From: Bordetella hinzii LMG 13501
Lineage (GTDB): Bacteria > Pseudomonadota > Gammaproteobacteria > Burkholderiales > Burkholderiaceae_B
Length of the DNA stretch: 64,000 bases
NCBI RefSeq assembly: GCF_001548475.1
Contig: NZ_LRUJ01000026.1
Location: 1-64,000, forward strand
Direction: 5' to 3'
Part shown: positions 19,676 to 28,788 of the stretch, in pieces
Position numbering within the stretch: the stretch's first letter is position 1
Layout of the letters: the number at the start of each line of letters is the position of its first letter
The notes under the pieces: generated by a model
Seen by the model: the letters and a program-made list of their open reading frames with translations, nothing else
Told to the model about the DNA's origin: nothing
Database searches by the model: none
Translations under genes and position numbers: made by a program

Positions 19676-19697
19676 GAACGATTCCCATTAACATTTC
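19676..19697 (+). promoter_or_regulatory. Possible Fur box upstream of the ECF sigma gene
   Basis: Read on the minus strand, GAAATGTTAATGGGAATCGTTC matches about 9 of 14 fixed positions of the 7-1-7 Fur consensus. It lies 28 bases before the sigma-factor ATG, where Fur control of FecI-type genes is usual. The match is by eye only. Confidence 0.35.
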
Positions 19698-19724
19698 ATA
19701 CGGCGGCCTCGCGACGCCCCCGCC

Positions 19725-20237
19725 ATGCCTGCCGCTTCCCCGCCCGCGCCTGCCGACAAACAGTTCAGCCTCCTCTACGCCGAACATCATGGCTGGCTCT
19801 GCCACTGGCTGCAGCGCCGGCTGGGCGACCACGGCGCGGCGGCCGACCTGGCCCAGGACACCTTTCTCAACGTCCTGGCAGGCCAGGCCGCCGACATCCG
19901 CGAGCCCCGCCCCTTCCTGGCGACCATTGCGCGCCGCCTGCTGGTGCACCAGCACCGTCGCGAACAGCTCGAAACCGCCTATATGCAGGCCTTGGCCGCC
20001 CTGCCGGCCGAGCATGCGCCGCCGCCCGAAGCCCACCTGGCCGCCCTGCAAGCCCTGCGCGCGCTGGACCGCGCGCTCGACGGCTTGCCGGCCAAGGCCA
20101 GGGACGCCTTTCTGCTGGCCCACATCGAATTGCTGTCCTATGCCGACATCGCCGCTCGCCTGCGAGTGTCCGCCAGTTCGGTCAAGCAATACCTGAGACG
20201 GGCCAACCGGCAGTGCTTCTACGCGCTGGCCGGCTGA
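19725..20237 (+). CDS. FecI-type ECF RNA polymerase sigma factor
   Basis: This 170-residue sigma factor has region 2 (LYAEHHGWLCHWLQRRLGD, AADLAQDTFLNVL, PRPFLATIARRLLVHQHRR) and region 4 (LDGLPAKARDAFLLAHIELLSYADIAARLRVSASSVKQYL). The sequence follows the FecI/PvdS iron-starvation group. It is expected to direct transcription of the TonB-receptor gene two genes downstream when the receptor is occupied. fecR begins two bases after its stop codon. Fur repression is likely. Confidence 0.94.
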   Translation: MPAASPPAPADKQFSLLYAEHHGWLCHWLQRRLGDHGAAADLAQDTFLNVLAGQAADIREPRPFLATIARRLLVHQHRREQLETAYMQALAALPAEHAPPPEAHLAALQALRALDRALDGLPAKARDAFLLAHIELLSYADIAARLRVSASSVKQYLRRANRQCFYALAG

Positions 20238-20239
20238 CC

Positions 20240-21178
20240 ATGGCTCCGCCCTTCTCCCGCCGCCGGGCCGATGCCGCCGCCGACTGGCTCACCCTGCTGA
20301 TGTCCGAAGAAGCCAGCGAAGCCGACCGGCAGCGCTGGCGGCAATGGCGCGCCGCCCATCCCGAAAACGACCTTGCCTGGCGACATATCGAGTCCATCGT
20401 CGGCCAGTTGCGCCAGCTGCCCGCCGAAGCCGCCATGCAAGCCATGCGCGCCCCCGCCTCCCGCCGCAAGGCGCTGCGTCTACTGGCCGGTGCCGGCATG
20501 GCCGGCACGGCCGTCCTGCTGGCGCGCCATGGCGACCTATGGCAGGGGCTGGCGGCCGACTACCGCAGCGCCACCGGCCAGCAGCGCCGTCTTGAGCTGC
20601 CGGATGGCACACGCCTGTTGCTGAATACAGCGACCGCCGTGGACGTGCATTTCACCGCCGCCGGGCGCGCTGTCATGCTGCGCTATGGCGAAGTGGCCAT
20701 CGAAACCGGCCATGCCGACGGCCGCCCCTTCGTGCTGCGCACCGCCGACGGCGAGGTCCGTCCGCTCGGTACGCGCTTCACCGTGCGCGCCGGCCCGGCC
20801 GGCACGGCGGTCGCCGTCCAGGAAGGCGCGGTGGCGCTGGAGCCCCGCCAAGGCCCGTCGCTCGCGCTCAACGCCGGCCAGGCCGCCTTGTTGCGCGCCT
20901 GGGGCGCGGAGCGGCCACGCGCGGCCAACGCCCAGGACGACGCCTGGACGCGCGGCCAGCTGATGGCGGCCGACACGCGGCTGGCGGACTTTCTCGCCGA
21001 TCTCGGCCGCTACCGCGCCGGGTGGCTGCGCTGCCACCCGGCCGTGGCGGATCTGCGCTTTTCCGGCGTCTATCCGCTGGCCGACACGGAGCGCGTGCTG
21101 CGGGCGCTGGAGCAGGCCCTGCCCATCCGGCTGCTCAGGCGCACCCGCTATTGGGTCAGCGCCGAACCCCTGGATTGA
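20240..21178 (+). CDS. FecR-family anti-sigma/transmembrane signal regulator
   Basis: This 312-residue protein has a cytoplasmic N-terminal anti-sigma part (ADAAADWLTLLMSEEASEADRQRWRQWRAAHPENDLAW), one membrane segment near 75-93 (LRLLAGAGMAGTAVLLA), and a periplasmic FecR domain (RRLELPDGTRLLLNTATAVDVHF, RYGEVAIETG, VRPLGTRFTVR, VAVQEGAVAL). The C-terminal part would contact the signalling domain of the receptor encoded next. A basic patch (SRRKALR) just before the membrane segment fits the inside-positive rule. It regulates the adjacent sigma factor. Confidence 0.93.
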   Translation: MAPPFSRRRADAAADWLTLLMSEEASEADRQRWRQWRAAHPENDLAWRHIESIVGQLRQLPAEAAMQAMRAPASRRKALRLLAGAGMAGTAVLLARHGDLWQGLAADYRSATGQQRRLELPDGTRLLLNTATAVDVHFTAAGRAVMLRYGEVAIETGHADGRPFVLRTADGEVRPLGTRFTVRAGPAGTAVAVQEGAVALEPRQGPSLALNAGQAALLRAWGAERPRAANAQDDAWTRGQLMAADTRLADFLADLGRYRAGWLRCHPAVADLRFSGVYPLADTERVLRALEQALPIRLLRRTRYWVSAEPLD

Positions 21179-21270
21179 TTTTTTTGCGGAAAAACCTGCC
21201 CGATTCTTCCGCTCAAGCCACCTAGCTCCTGATACCGCGCGCCTGGCGCGCACTTTGATCAGGACTGCCC

Positions 21271-23640
21271 ATGCCCGATGCTTCCCTGCCTTTTTCCCGC
21301 CGGCTGGCCACCGCGCTGTACGCCGCCGCGCTGCTCGTCACGGCGCCGCCGGGCGCCTTGGCGCAATCCGCCCCGGAGCCGGCCGCCATCGGTTTCGATG
21401 TTCCGGCCGGCGACCTCGCGCCCGCCCTGCGCGCGCTGGCCAGCCAGGCCGGCATCATGCTGACCTTCACGCCCGAACAGACCGCGGGCAAGACCACCGC
21501 GGGTCTGAAAGGCCGCTACGGCATCGAAGAAGCCTTCGCCCGCCTGCTCGCCGGCAGCCAGCTGCAGGCCACGCGCCAGTCCGCCGGCGGCTACATCCTG
21601 CGCGCCGCCGAGGCCGCCACGCTGTCGGCCATCCGGATCACCGGCAATGCCGCCGAACCGCCCTCGCAAGACACGGGCGCCTATACAGCGGGCAGCAGCA
21701 AGGGCGCCACCGGGCTGTCGCTGTCGCTGCGCGAGACGCCGCAATCGGTGTCCATCATCACGCGCCAGCAGATGAGCGACTTCCAGCTCAACAACATCAA
21801 CCAGGTGCTGGACGCCACGCCCGGCGTGGTGGTCGAGCGCGTGGAAACCGACCGAAGCTATTACACGGCGCGCGGCTTCAACATCACCACGTTCCAGGAA
21901 GACGGCATCGGCGCGCCCTTCGCCCATGGCCTGGTGGCCGGAGATCTGGACAGCGCCATCTACGACCGCGTCGAGGTCGTGCGCGGCGCCAACGGCCTGC
22001 TCTCCAATACCGGCAACCCATCGGCCATCGTCAACTTCGTGCGCAAACGGCCGGCAGAGGCCTTCCAGGCCTCGGCCGGGCTGTCGCTGGGGTCCTGGAA
22101 CACCCGCCGCCTGGAGGCCGATGTCTCCAGCCCGCTGAACGCCTCGGGCAGCGTGCGCGGCCGCGTGGTGGCCGTCGGCCAGGACGGCGACTCCTACCTG
22201 GACCGCTACCACAGCGACAAGCGGACGCTTTATGCGATCTTCGAGGCCGACGTGAGCGAGCGCGACACGCTGTCGGCCGGCTATACCTATGAAAAGAACA
22301 AGACCCGCGGCCAGCTATGGGGCGGCCTGCCACTCTACGACAGCGCGGGCATGCCCACGCATTACGGCCGCTCGACCAATACGGCGGCCGACTGGAGCCG
22401 CTGGAACACCGAGACCCAGAGCGCCTTTGTCCAGGCCGTGCACCGCTTCGACAATGACTGGCAGGCCCAGGCCGTCTACACCCATCGCGAGATCCGCTGG
22501 GATGGCCGGCTGTTTTCGGTGTTCGGCCTGCCCGATCCGGTCACCGGCCTGGGGGTCAGCGGACTGCCCGGCAGCTATGACACCCGCAACCGCCAAGACT
22601 TGGTCGATGTGCGCGCCAGCGGCCCCTTCGACTTCCTCGGACGCCGCCACGAAGCCATCGTGGGCCTGAACTACGCGATCTCGCGCGTCCAGGGGCAGTC
22701 ATGGAATGCCGACCCCATCGCCCTGCCCCCGCTGCAGGCCTGGGACGGCGACGTGGCCGAGCCGGCGTTCGACCAGGATGGGGGCGACGCCCGCTTCATC
22801 GACCGCCAGCGCGCCGTGTATGCGGCCCTGCGGCTGTCGCTGACCGACCGCCTGACCGTGATCGGGGGGCTCAACGCCCTGCAGGCCCGCTCCAGCGGCC
22901 AGAACTATGGCACCAAGCGCGACAAGTCCGATAGCGAAACCACGCCTTATGCCGGCCTGGTCTACGACATCAATGACTGGCTCAGCGCCTACGCCAGCTA
23001 CACCGAGATCTTCACCCCGCAAAGCGAGGTCAACGCCCAATTCCAGCAGCTCGAACCCGTGCGCGGCCGCAGCTACGAGGCCGGCCTGAAAGCGCAGATC
23101 TTCGAGGACATGCTGGCCACCCTCAGCTTCTTCAAGGCCAAGCAGAGCAATCTGGCGAACTTCATCGGCATGTCGGGCGACCTCGCCCTCTACGATGGCA
23201 CCGACGTCAAGTCCCAGGGGGTGGAGCTGGAACTGGCCGGCAGCCTGACCGAACGCCTGCAGCTGGTGGCCGGCTATACGCGCTTGTCGCTGCAGGACGC
23301 CCATGGCGCCTATACCCGCCCCTATACGCCGCGGGAAATGTTCCGGCTGTCGGCCACGTACCGGGTTCCCGGCCTGGAGGGACTGAAACTGGGCGCCAGC
23401 CTGAACTGGCGCTCGCGCACCTACAACGAGGGCAACGCCCTGCCCGGGGTGCGCATCGCCCAGCCCGCCTATGCCCTGCTCAACCTCATGGCGCGCTATG
23501 ACATCAGCCGGCAGGTCTTCGTGGCCGTCAACGTCAACAACGTGACCGACAAGAAGGCCCTCACCAGCCGCTATTGGGCCGACCAGGGCTATTACGGCGC
23601 GCCGCGCAATGTGCTGGTGTCATTGAACTGGAAGTATTGA
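21271..23640 (+). CDS. TonB-dependent ferrisiderophore receptor with signalling domain
   Basis: This 789-residue outer-membrane receptor has a signal peptide (about 1-32, ending GALAQ), an STN signalling domain (45-105: FDVPAGDLAPALRALASQAGIML), a plug (about 145-260: ETPQSVSIITRQQMSDFQ, GVVVERVETDRSYYTARGF, VEVVRGANGLLSNTGNPS) and a beta-barrel ending in LNWKY, the usual aromatic C-terminus. The STN domain and the adjacent sigma/FecR pair show that it is a transducer that senses its own ligand. The FhuE/FoxA-type plug suggests a hydroxamate-like siderophore, but the ligand is not proven. An 18-base gap separates it from a convergent gene. Confidence 0.95.
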   Translation: MPDASLPFSRRLATALYAAALLVTAPPGALAQSAPEPAAIGFDVPAGDLAPALRALASQAGIMLTFTPEQTAGKTTAGLKGRYGIEEAFARLLAGSQLQATRQSAGGYILRAAEAATLSAIRITGNAAEPPSQDTGAYTAGSSKGATGLSLSLRETPQSVSIITRQQMSDFQLNNINQVLDATPGVVVERVETDRSYYTARGFNITTFQEDGIGAPFAHGLVAGDLDSAIYDRVEVVRGANGLLSNTGNPSAIVNFVRKRPAEAFQASAGLSLGSWNTRRLEADVSSPLNASGSVRGRVVAVGQDGDSYLDRYHSDKRTLYAIFEADVSERDTLSAGYTYEKNKTRGQLWGGLPLYDSAGMPTHYGRSTNTAADWSRWNTETQSAFVQAVHRFDNDWQAQAVYTHREIRWDGRLFSVFGLPDPVTGLGVSGLPGSYDTRNRQDLVDVRASGPFDFLGRRHEAIVGLNYAISRVQGQSWNADPIALPPLQAWDGDVAEPAFDQDGGDARFIDRQRAVYAALRLSLTDRLTVIGGLNALQARSSGQNYGTKRDKSDSETTPYAGLVYDINDWLSAYASYTEIFTPQSEVNAQFQQLEPVRGRSYEAGLKAQIFEDMLATLSFFKAKQSNLANFIGMSGDLALYDGTDVKSQGVELELAGSLTERLQLVAGYTRLSLQDAHGAYTRPYTPREMFRLSATYRVPGLEGLKLGASLNWRSRTYNEGNALPGVRIAQPAYALLNLMARYDISRQVFVAVNVNNVTDKKALTSRYWADQGYYGAPRNVLVSLNWKY

Positions 23641-23658
23641 CTGGCGGCCCCCAGGGCC

Positions 23659-23814
23659 CTAGAAAAGCAGTGGCGCGGCCACCGCGCCCGCTCCCGCGCC
23701 AAAGCCCAGCAAGGCCAGCACATCGCGCTTCTCACAGCCCTGGGCGCGCGCGCCCAGGGCCGCGAGCCCGCAGGTCGCGGCAAGAATCACCAGACACAAG
23801 GCCAATCCGGACAT
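23659..23814 (-). CDS. Small membrane protein (51 residues)
   Basis: It begins MSGLALCLVILAATCGLAALG and ends AAPLLF, with two hydrophobic helices flanking a polar KRD turn (QGCEKRDVLALLG), so a helical hairpin in the inner membrane is likely. GGAG precedes the ATG. It lies 65 bases downstream of the TerC-CBS gene in the same direction and may be the last gene of that operon. No family is recognised. Confidence 0.55.
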   Translation of the reverse strand: MSGLALCLVILAATCGLAALGARAQGCEKRDVLALLGFGAGAGAVAAPLLF

Positions 23815-23879
23815 GACAGACTCCAGTCGTCCCGCCCCGCGGCGGGTGTGGTTGAGGAATGAGGATGATGCGGCCCGGC

Positions 23880-25427
23880 TCAGGGCACCTGGCGCGCCTG
23901 CACCTGGGCGATGCGGCGGCCATCCAGGCGCTTGACCTCGAACTCCCAGTCGCGCCAGCGCACGCGCACGCCCGCCTCGGGCAGGCTGCCCGCGGCGCGC
24001 AGCACGCAGCCGGCCAAGGTGGCATCGTCGGCGTAGTCCTGGCCCAGCTGCGGCGCGCCCATGATGCGCGCGGCCTCCGGCGTGGCCAGCCGGCCGTCCA
24101 GCAGCCAGGAGCCGTCGGCCATGCGCGCCGCGCCCGTGACGGTCTCGCCCGAGTGCTCGGGCAGATCGCCGGCCACCGCGGTCAGCAGATCCATGGGCGT
24201 CACCAGGCCCTCGCACACGCCATGTTCGTCGACCACGATCAACAGGTGGTCGCGCGACTCGCGCATGACCTCCAGCAGCTTGATCACCGGCACCGTCTCG
24301 GGCACGTAATGCGGCTCCTGCGCCAGCTCGACCAGGTCCACCGCCCCCGGTGCGCGCAAGGGGCCCAGCACATCCTTGAAGTGCAGCACGCCCACCACAT
24401 TGGCCGGATCACCGTCACACAAAGGCAGGCGCGAGTGGCCCGAAGCAAACTTGTCCAGCACGGTCTGGGCGTCGTCCCGCACGTCCAGCCACACCATCTC
24501 GCCGCGCGGCACCATGATGCTGCGCAAATCGCGCTGCCCCATGGACAGCACCCCCTCGATCAGGCTGCTCTCCTCGGGGGCGAACGCCGCCTCCTCGTCG
24601 CCGGCGGCCTGCGGCTCGTCGGGCGCGCCATTGCCATCCTGGCCGCCGGCCCGCAGCAGCTTGAGCACCATGCGCGCCGTGCGCTCGCGGCGGCCCAGCC
24701 CATGCTCATCGCGCTGGCGGTTGCGCTGCGCCAGCTGGTTGAAAAGCTCGATAAGGATGGAAAAACCGATGGCGGCATAGAGATAGCCCTTCGGGATATC
24801 GAAGCCCAGGCCTTCGGCCACCAGGCTGAAACCGATCATCAGCAGCAGGCCCAGGCAGAGGATGACCACCGTCGGGTGGCGCCCCACAAAGGCCATCAGC
24901 GGGCGGCTGGCCAGCATCATCACCGCCATGGCGACGATCACCGCGGTCATCATGATGCTCAGGTCTTGCACCATGCCCACCGCCGTGATGACCGAGTCCA
25001 GCGAGAACACGGCATCCAGCACCACGATCTGGGCAATCACCTGCCAGAACACCGCGTACTGCTGGCGGCCGCCGGTGGCATGCGCGCGCCCCTCCACCCG
25101 CTCATGCAGCTCCATCGTGCCCTTGAACAGCAGGAACAGGCCGCCCAGGATCAGGATCAGGTCGCGCCCGGAGATCTCCGCGCCCAGCACGCTGAACAGC
25201 GGCTGGGTCAGGGTCACCACCCAGGCAATGCTGGCCAGCAAGCCCAGGCGCATGAGCAGGGCCAGGGTCAGACCCAGCATGCGCGCCCGGTTGCGCTGGT
25301 GCGCGGGCAGCTTGTCGGCCAAGATGGCGATGAACACCAGGTTGTCGATGCCCAGCACGATCTCCAGCACGATCAGGGTAGCCAGGCCCACCCAGGCCGT
25401 GGGGTCGGACATCCAGTCAAACAGCAT
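23880..25427 (-). CDS. TerC-family membrane protein with CBS and CorC/HlyC domains
   Basis: In this 515-residue protein, residues 1-235 are a TerC domain with seven or eight membrane segments and the acidic metal-site motifs [13 protein letters not shown] and [13 protein letters not shown]. Residues about 300-420 form a CBS pair ([59 protein letters not shown]). The last 80 residues are the CorC/HlyC domain ([10 protein letters not shown]). The layout equals E. coli YegH/YoaE. TerC relatives export manganese or support metal loading during secretion, so metal efflux gated by a nucleotide-sensing CBS pair is a reasonable guess. A long structured leader precedes it. Confidence 0.9.
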   Translation of the reverse strand: MLFDWMSDPTAWVGLATLIVLEIVLGIDNLVFIAILADKLPAHQRNRARMLGLTLALLMRLGLLASIAWVVTLTQPLFSVLGAEISGRDLILILGGLFLLFKGTMELHERVEGRAHATGGRQQYAVFWQVIAQIVVLDAVFSLDSVITAVGMVQDLSIMMTAVIVAMAVMMLASRPLMAFVGRHPTVVILCLGLLLMIGFSLVAEGLGFDIPKGYLYAAIGFSILIELFNQLAQRNRQRDEHGLGRRERTARMVLKLLRAGGQDGNGAPDEPQAAGDEEAAFAPEESSLIEGVLSMGQRDLRSIMVPRGEMVWLDVRDDAQTVLDKFASGHSRLPLCDGDPANVVGVLHFKDVLGPLRAPGAVDLVELAQEPHYVPETVPVIKLLEVMRESRDHLLIVVDEHGVCEGLVTPMDLLTAVAGDLPEHSGETVTGAARMADGSWLLDGRLATPEAARIMGAPQLGQDYADDATLAGCVLRAAGSLPEAGVRVRWRDWEFEVKRLDGRRIAQVQARQVP

Positions 25428-25633
25428 CGACTTTCCTCAAGCGAAAAACGCCCGCGGTCTCATGGCGAGACGCGGGCTCATGACAAAACGGAAGCGGCCG
25501 CGAAGGGCGGCGGGAGATGAAACGTCCGCAAAGGGACAAAGGAGCGCGGCACAGGCCGCGCCTAGACGGAGGCTCTTCGGTCATAGGGAGGGAAGGCGGA
25601 CCGGCGGTCAGCCTTCCCGGAAATCTGACAGGA
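25428..25633 (-). promoter_or_regulatory. Structured 5' leader of the TerC-CBS gene, candidate riboswitch or attenuator
   Basis: A leader of about 200 bases can be drawn from the predicted transcription start near 25633 to the ATG at 25427. In mRNA sense it holds a GGGAAGGC/GCCTTCCC hairpin (25593-25619), a GCGCGGC/GCCGCGC hairpin (25544-25561) and, just before the gene, a GCCCGC-GTCTC / GAGAC-GCGGGC stem followed by TTTTT (25477-25444), which looks like an intrinsic terminator. A GAGGAAAG ribosome-binding site follows. TerC genes elsewhere are often controlled by the yybP-ykoY manganese riboswitch, but its invariant motifs are not evident. Confidence 0.5.
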
Positions 25634-25639
25634 ACCTGA

Positions 25640-25667
25640 ATCATACCAAAATCCGGACATCCACCAA
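25640..25667 (-). promoter_or_regulatory. Putative sigma-70 promoter for the TerC-CBS gene
   Basis: On the minus strand, TTGGTG (25667-25662) and TATGAT (25645-25640) are 16 bases apart. The -10 matches five of six consensus positions. It lies directly behind the stop codon of the upstream peptidase gene and would start the leader RNA near 25633. Confidence 0.45.
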
Positions 25668-25675
25668 GCCGACGG

Positions 25676-26953
25676 CTAAGGCGCCTTGCCCGCCGAAATA
25701 TCCATGATCATCCTGGCCGTCAGATAGAGCCGAGGCACGATGGTCTGCGTGTCGACGTACTCGGCATCGTTGGAGTGCGCGCCGAAACCGCTCAGGCCGA
25801 AGCCCTCGATGACCGGCCCGCGCGCCTTGAGCTGGGCAAACGCCGCATCCGTGCCGCCGCCCGTGGCGCGGTCCAGCACCTTCATGGGCAAGCCCAGCTC
25901 CTCGTAGATGGACACGCCATGGCGGGCCAGCGCCCGCGATGCCTCGGTGGCCTCCAGCGGCGGACGCCGCACCTCGAACTTGAGCTCGACCTTGGCCTCG
26001 GGCAGCAACCGGTTGCGGATCTTCTCCTCCATGGCCTTCTGCAGCGCGTCGAAATCCGCCACGCGCAGCGCCCGGGCATCGGCCTGGGCCGTGGCCTGCC
26101 CGGGAATCACATTGCGATTGCCGCCCGCCTGGGCCACGGTCCAGTTCAGCTTCAGGCCCTGCTCCGGCCGGGATAGATCCTTCATCTGCAGGACCTGATG
26201 CGCCAATTCATAAAGCGCGTTCACACCGCCCTCAGGCCGCGCTCCGGCATGCGACGTCTTGCCCTGCACCGTCAGATAGGCCGCGCCAATACCGCTGGTG
26301 GCCAGGCGCAGGTCGCCGGCGCTGCCTCCGCCTTCAAAGGAAAACACGGCATCCTGGTCGGCCGCCAGCCGCGTAATGGTGGCGCGCGCTCCCGGCGAAC
26401 TGATCTCCTCGTCCCCGTTCACCAGGACGGTCAGCGTGCCATAGTCCTGGTAGTCCAGCGCGCGCAGCAGCGCCAGCGCATGGATGATCAGCGCCACACC
26501 CTGCTTGTCGTCGGCGATGCCCAGACCGTAGGCGCGCTTGCCGTCGACCCGGAAGGGCTGGTCCTTGAGCATGCCGTCGCGGTACACCGTGTCCATGTGC
26601 GCGATCAGCATGATCTTCTTCTGGCCACGCCCCTTGAAAACCGCCTGGACCATGGGGCCGGTCTCCTCGGGCGTGTCGTCCATCCGGAACACCTCGCCGG
26701 GCGGCAGCACCTGCACCTGCCCGCCCTGCGCCCGCAGCCCCTCGGCCACCCGCTCGGCGATCCGCTTGACGCCATGCACGTCCCGGCTGCCGGATTCAAT
26801 GTTCACCAGGTCGCGCAAGGTGTCCAACAGCCCTTGCTCCTGCGCCCGCGCCGCCTCCAGGACCGGCCCCACCGGTCCGGCCATCGCGGGCCCGCCCGCC
26901 AGGAGCGCGGCGGCCAAGGCCAGCCGCCACCCCGTTCTTACCGCTCGCGTCAT
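25676..26953 (-). CDS. Secreted M20 metallopeptidase, glutamate carboxypeptidase type
   Basis: This 425-residue protein has a signal peptide (residues 1-26, ending GPAMA) and the M20 di-zinc peptidase fold. The metal and catalytic motifs are present: AHMDTVY, GIADDKQG, NGDEEI, and a C-terminal AHSNDAEYV histidine. A dimerisation lid domain with TSHAGARPEGGVNALYELA sits between them. The closest characterised relatives are carboxypeptidase G2-like enzymes that remove C-terminal glutamate from folate or peptides in the periplasm. The ATG at 26953 has AGGAG at good distance and gives a proper signal peptide; longer starts to 26989 do not. Confidence 0.9.
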   Translation of the reverse strand: MTRAVRTGWRLALAAALLAGGPAMAGPVGPVLEAARAQEQGLLDTLRDLVNIESGSRDVHGVKRIAERVAEGLRAQGGQVQVLPPGEVFRMDDTPEETGPMVQAVFKGRGQKKIMLIAHMDTVYRDGMLKDQPFRVDGKRAYGLGIADDKQGVALIIHALALLRALDYQDYGTLTVLVNGDEEISSPGARATITRLAADQDAVFSFEGGGSAGDLRLATSGIGAAYLTVQGKTSHAGARPEGGVNALYELAHQVLQMKDLSRPEQGLKLNWTVAQAGGNRNVIPGQATAQADARALRVADFDALQKAMEEKIRNRLLPEAKVELKFEVRRPPLEATEASRALARHGVSIYEELGLPMKVLDRATGGGTDAAFAQLKARGPVIEGFGLSGFGAHSNDAEYVDTQTIVPRLYLTARMIMDISAGKAP

Positions 26954-27588
26954 GCTCTTGCTCCTCTGCATCTGCCTGTTGCTGGACAACCGCCCTCTTG
27001 CTCGCGCGCCTGGTCAGAACGCGCCGACGCGCCAGCATCCGGGGCGGCACGGTATGCCAAAGGACAGGCTCGCCCGCCTGTCCTACTCATTGGGGTCTGC
27101 CACACTGTCTGCCGCGCCATGGGGCACGTCAAGCCCCCGCGCCGGGCCGCGCTCTAAAGTTGCGCGGGTGGAGGACGTTAACGGCGTAATACGTTGTTGC
27201 GAAAAGAGCCCGCCATTTTGCATAGGATCAGTCTTGGATCGCGGCGTTGCCGATAGAACCCCAAGATTTATCTGATAGTTTGCGAGATCAGGGGCAACGA
27301 TATCGGTAATTAACACGCATCGGGCCTGGATATTTTCTGGATTCGCCGCAGGGCGACCGCTTTATCGTTATGGCATTGTCGGGTCCCTCCAACGAGGCGC
27401 AGCCCCGTTGTCGACAATATACGGGACATGACCTTGGAAATTTGTGTTCAACCGGATATAAAAACAGATATAAATCGAAGGAATTCTGTCCTGGGCGGCC
27501 CCGAGAGGGAGCCGGCAGCAATGCATGCCCCGCGCCACAACAGCGCGTCTCCCCATGCTTTCGCCCCCACTGATAGTCACTATTTCGT
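26954..27588. promoter_or_regulatory. Long divergent regulatory region upstream of the receiver-EAL gene
   Basis: This 635-base gap separates the leftward peptidase from the rightward receiver-EAL gene, so both promoters lie here. It is AT-rich around 27230-27350 and 27420-27490. A perfect ten-base palindrome TTGTCGACAA (27408-27417) and two direct copies of GATATAAA (27455-27462 and 27467-27474, 12 bases apart, close to one helix turn) look like regulator sites. No credible gene is present: short frames in this stretch lack ribosome-binding sites. Confidence 0.5.
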
Positions 27589-28788
27589 ATGAAACAGCCG
27601 GCCGTCCTCGTGATCGAAGACCATCCCGTGCAGCGGCTGGTCATAGTCCGAGCCCTTGAAATGCTCGGGTATACCCGTATCTTGCAGGCCCCGGAGGGCT
27701 ACGAGGCGCTCGAGCAGCTCAAGCGGCATGGCGCCGCCGACATCGTGATCTGCGACGTCCGCACGCCGGGTATGGATGGCACCCAGTTCCTGCGCGAGGC
27801 CAGCCAGCGCAATCTCGTCAAGTCCGTCATCCTGAGCAGCGACGTCTCCAGCGACCTCACCGCGGCCATCCTGCACATGGCCAGCCTCTCCGGCATACAG
27901 GTGTTGGGCGACCTGGGCAAACCCCTCAAGCTCAGCCGCCTGGAGTCCCTGCTGCGCCGCTATGAGGCTGACGCGGCGGCCGCGCCGGGCCATGCGGAGG
28001 CGCCCGACCACGAGCCGCCTAGCGCCGAAGAGATCCGCCGCGGCCTGGACCGCGGCGAGTTCATTCCCTACTACCAGCCCAAGTTCGATGTGCGCACGCT
28101 GCAGCCGGCCGGCGCCGAGGTGCTCGCCCGCTGGAACCACCCTGACCGCGGCTTGCTCTCGCCGTCCTATTTCATCGAGGCGGTCAAGCACTGCGACGAA
28201 CTCGACCGCATGACCTGGGCGCTGGCCGACCAGGCCATGGCGCAGACCGCCCGGTCGGTGCTGATGGGCCGGGGCGCCAGTCTGGCGCTCAACGTCGAGA
28301 CCTGCCAACTGGGCAGCGCCCAGTTGATGACCGATCTCATCGCCGCCCTGGAGCGCCATGCGCTGCCGGCCACCGCGCTCACCATCGAAGTCACCGAAAC
28401 CGGCCTGCTGTCGGTGCAGGCCGCCACGCTGGAAACCCTGGTGCGCCTGAGGCTGCTGGGCTGCACAGTTTCCATCGACGACTTCGGGACGGGGTTTTCT
28501 TCCATGGAGCGGCTCTGCAATCTGCCGTTCAACCAGCTCAAGATAGACGCCTCCTTCGTCCGTCGCCTGCCGGGCGATGCGCGCAGCGAAAGCGTGATCG
28601 CCGCCACGCTCTCCTTGGCCGAAAGCCTGGGCATCACCGTCGTGGCCGAAGGCATCGAAACCCCGGACCAACGCAACGCCCTGCTCGATATGCGCTGCGC
28701 CCTTGGTCAAGGCTATTGGTATGCGCGCCCCATGTCCGGCGACGAATACGAGTCCTGGCTGTTCAATCCCATGGTGGCCAACACCTGA
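27589..28788 (+). CDS. RocR-like response regulator with EAL phosphodiesterase domain
   Basis: This 399-residue protein has a receiver domain (1-125) with the acidic pocket IEDH, phospho-accepting Asp56 (VICDVRTPGMDG) and Lys112 (LGDLGKPLK), then an EAL domain (145-395) with E177-V-L, LALNVETCQLGS, IEVTETGL, SIDDFGTGFSS, LKIDASF and VVAEGIET. All catalytic residues are kept, so it should degrade c-di-GMP under phosphorylation control. Length, domain order and phrases such as VILSS, LGDLGKP and AEVLARWNHP match Pseudomonas RocR/SadR. It lies upstream of bvgA in the same direction, with a 438-base gap. It is not BvgR, which has no receiver domain. A BvgS-like kinase is the obvious partner. Confidence 0.92.
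   Translation: MKQPAVLVIEDHPVQRLVIVRALEMLGYTRILQAPEGYEALEQLKRHGAADIVICDVRTPGMDGTQFLREASQRNLVKSVILSSDVSSDLTAAILHMASLSGIQVLGDLGKPLKLSRLESLLRRYEADAAAAPGHAEAPDHEPPSAEEIRRGLDRGEFIPYYQPKFDVRTLQPAGAEVLARWNHPDRGLLSPSYFIEAVKHCDELDRMTWALADQAMAQTARSVLMGRGASLALNVETCQLGSAQLMTDLIAALERHALPATALTIEVTETGLLSVQAATLETLVRLRLLGCTVSIDDFGTGFSSMERLCNLPFNQLKIDASFVRRLPGDARSESVIAATLSLAESLGITVVAEGIETPDQRNALLDMRCALGQGYWYARPMSGDEYESWLFNPMVANT

Noticed and set aside
25428-25633. Canonical yybP-ykoY manganese riboswitch before the TerC gene
   Set aside because: The invariant GGGGAGUAG-type sequence was not found in the leader, so only a generic structured leader is reported.
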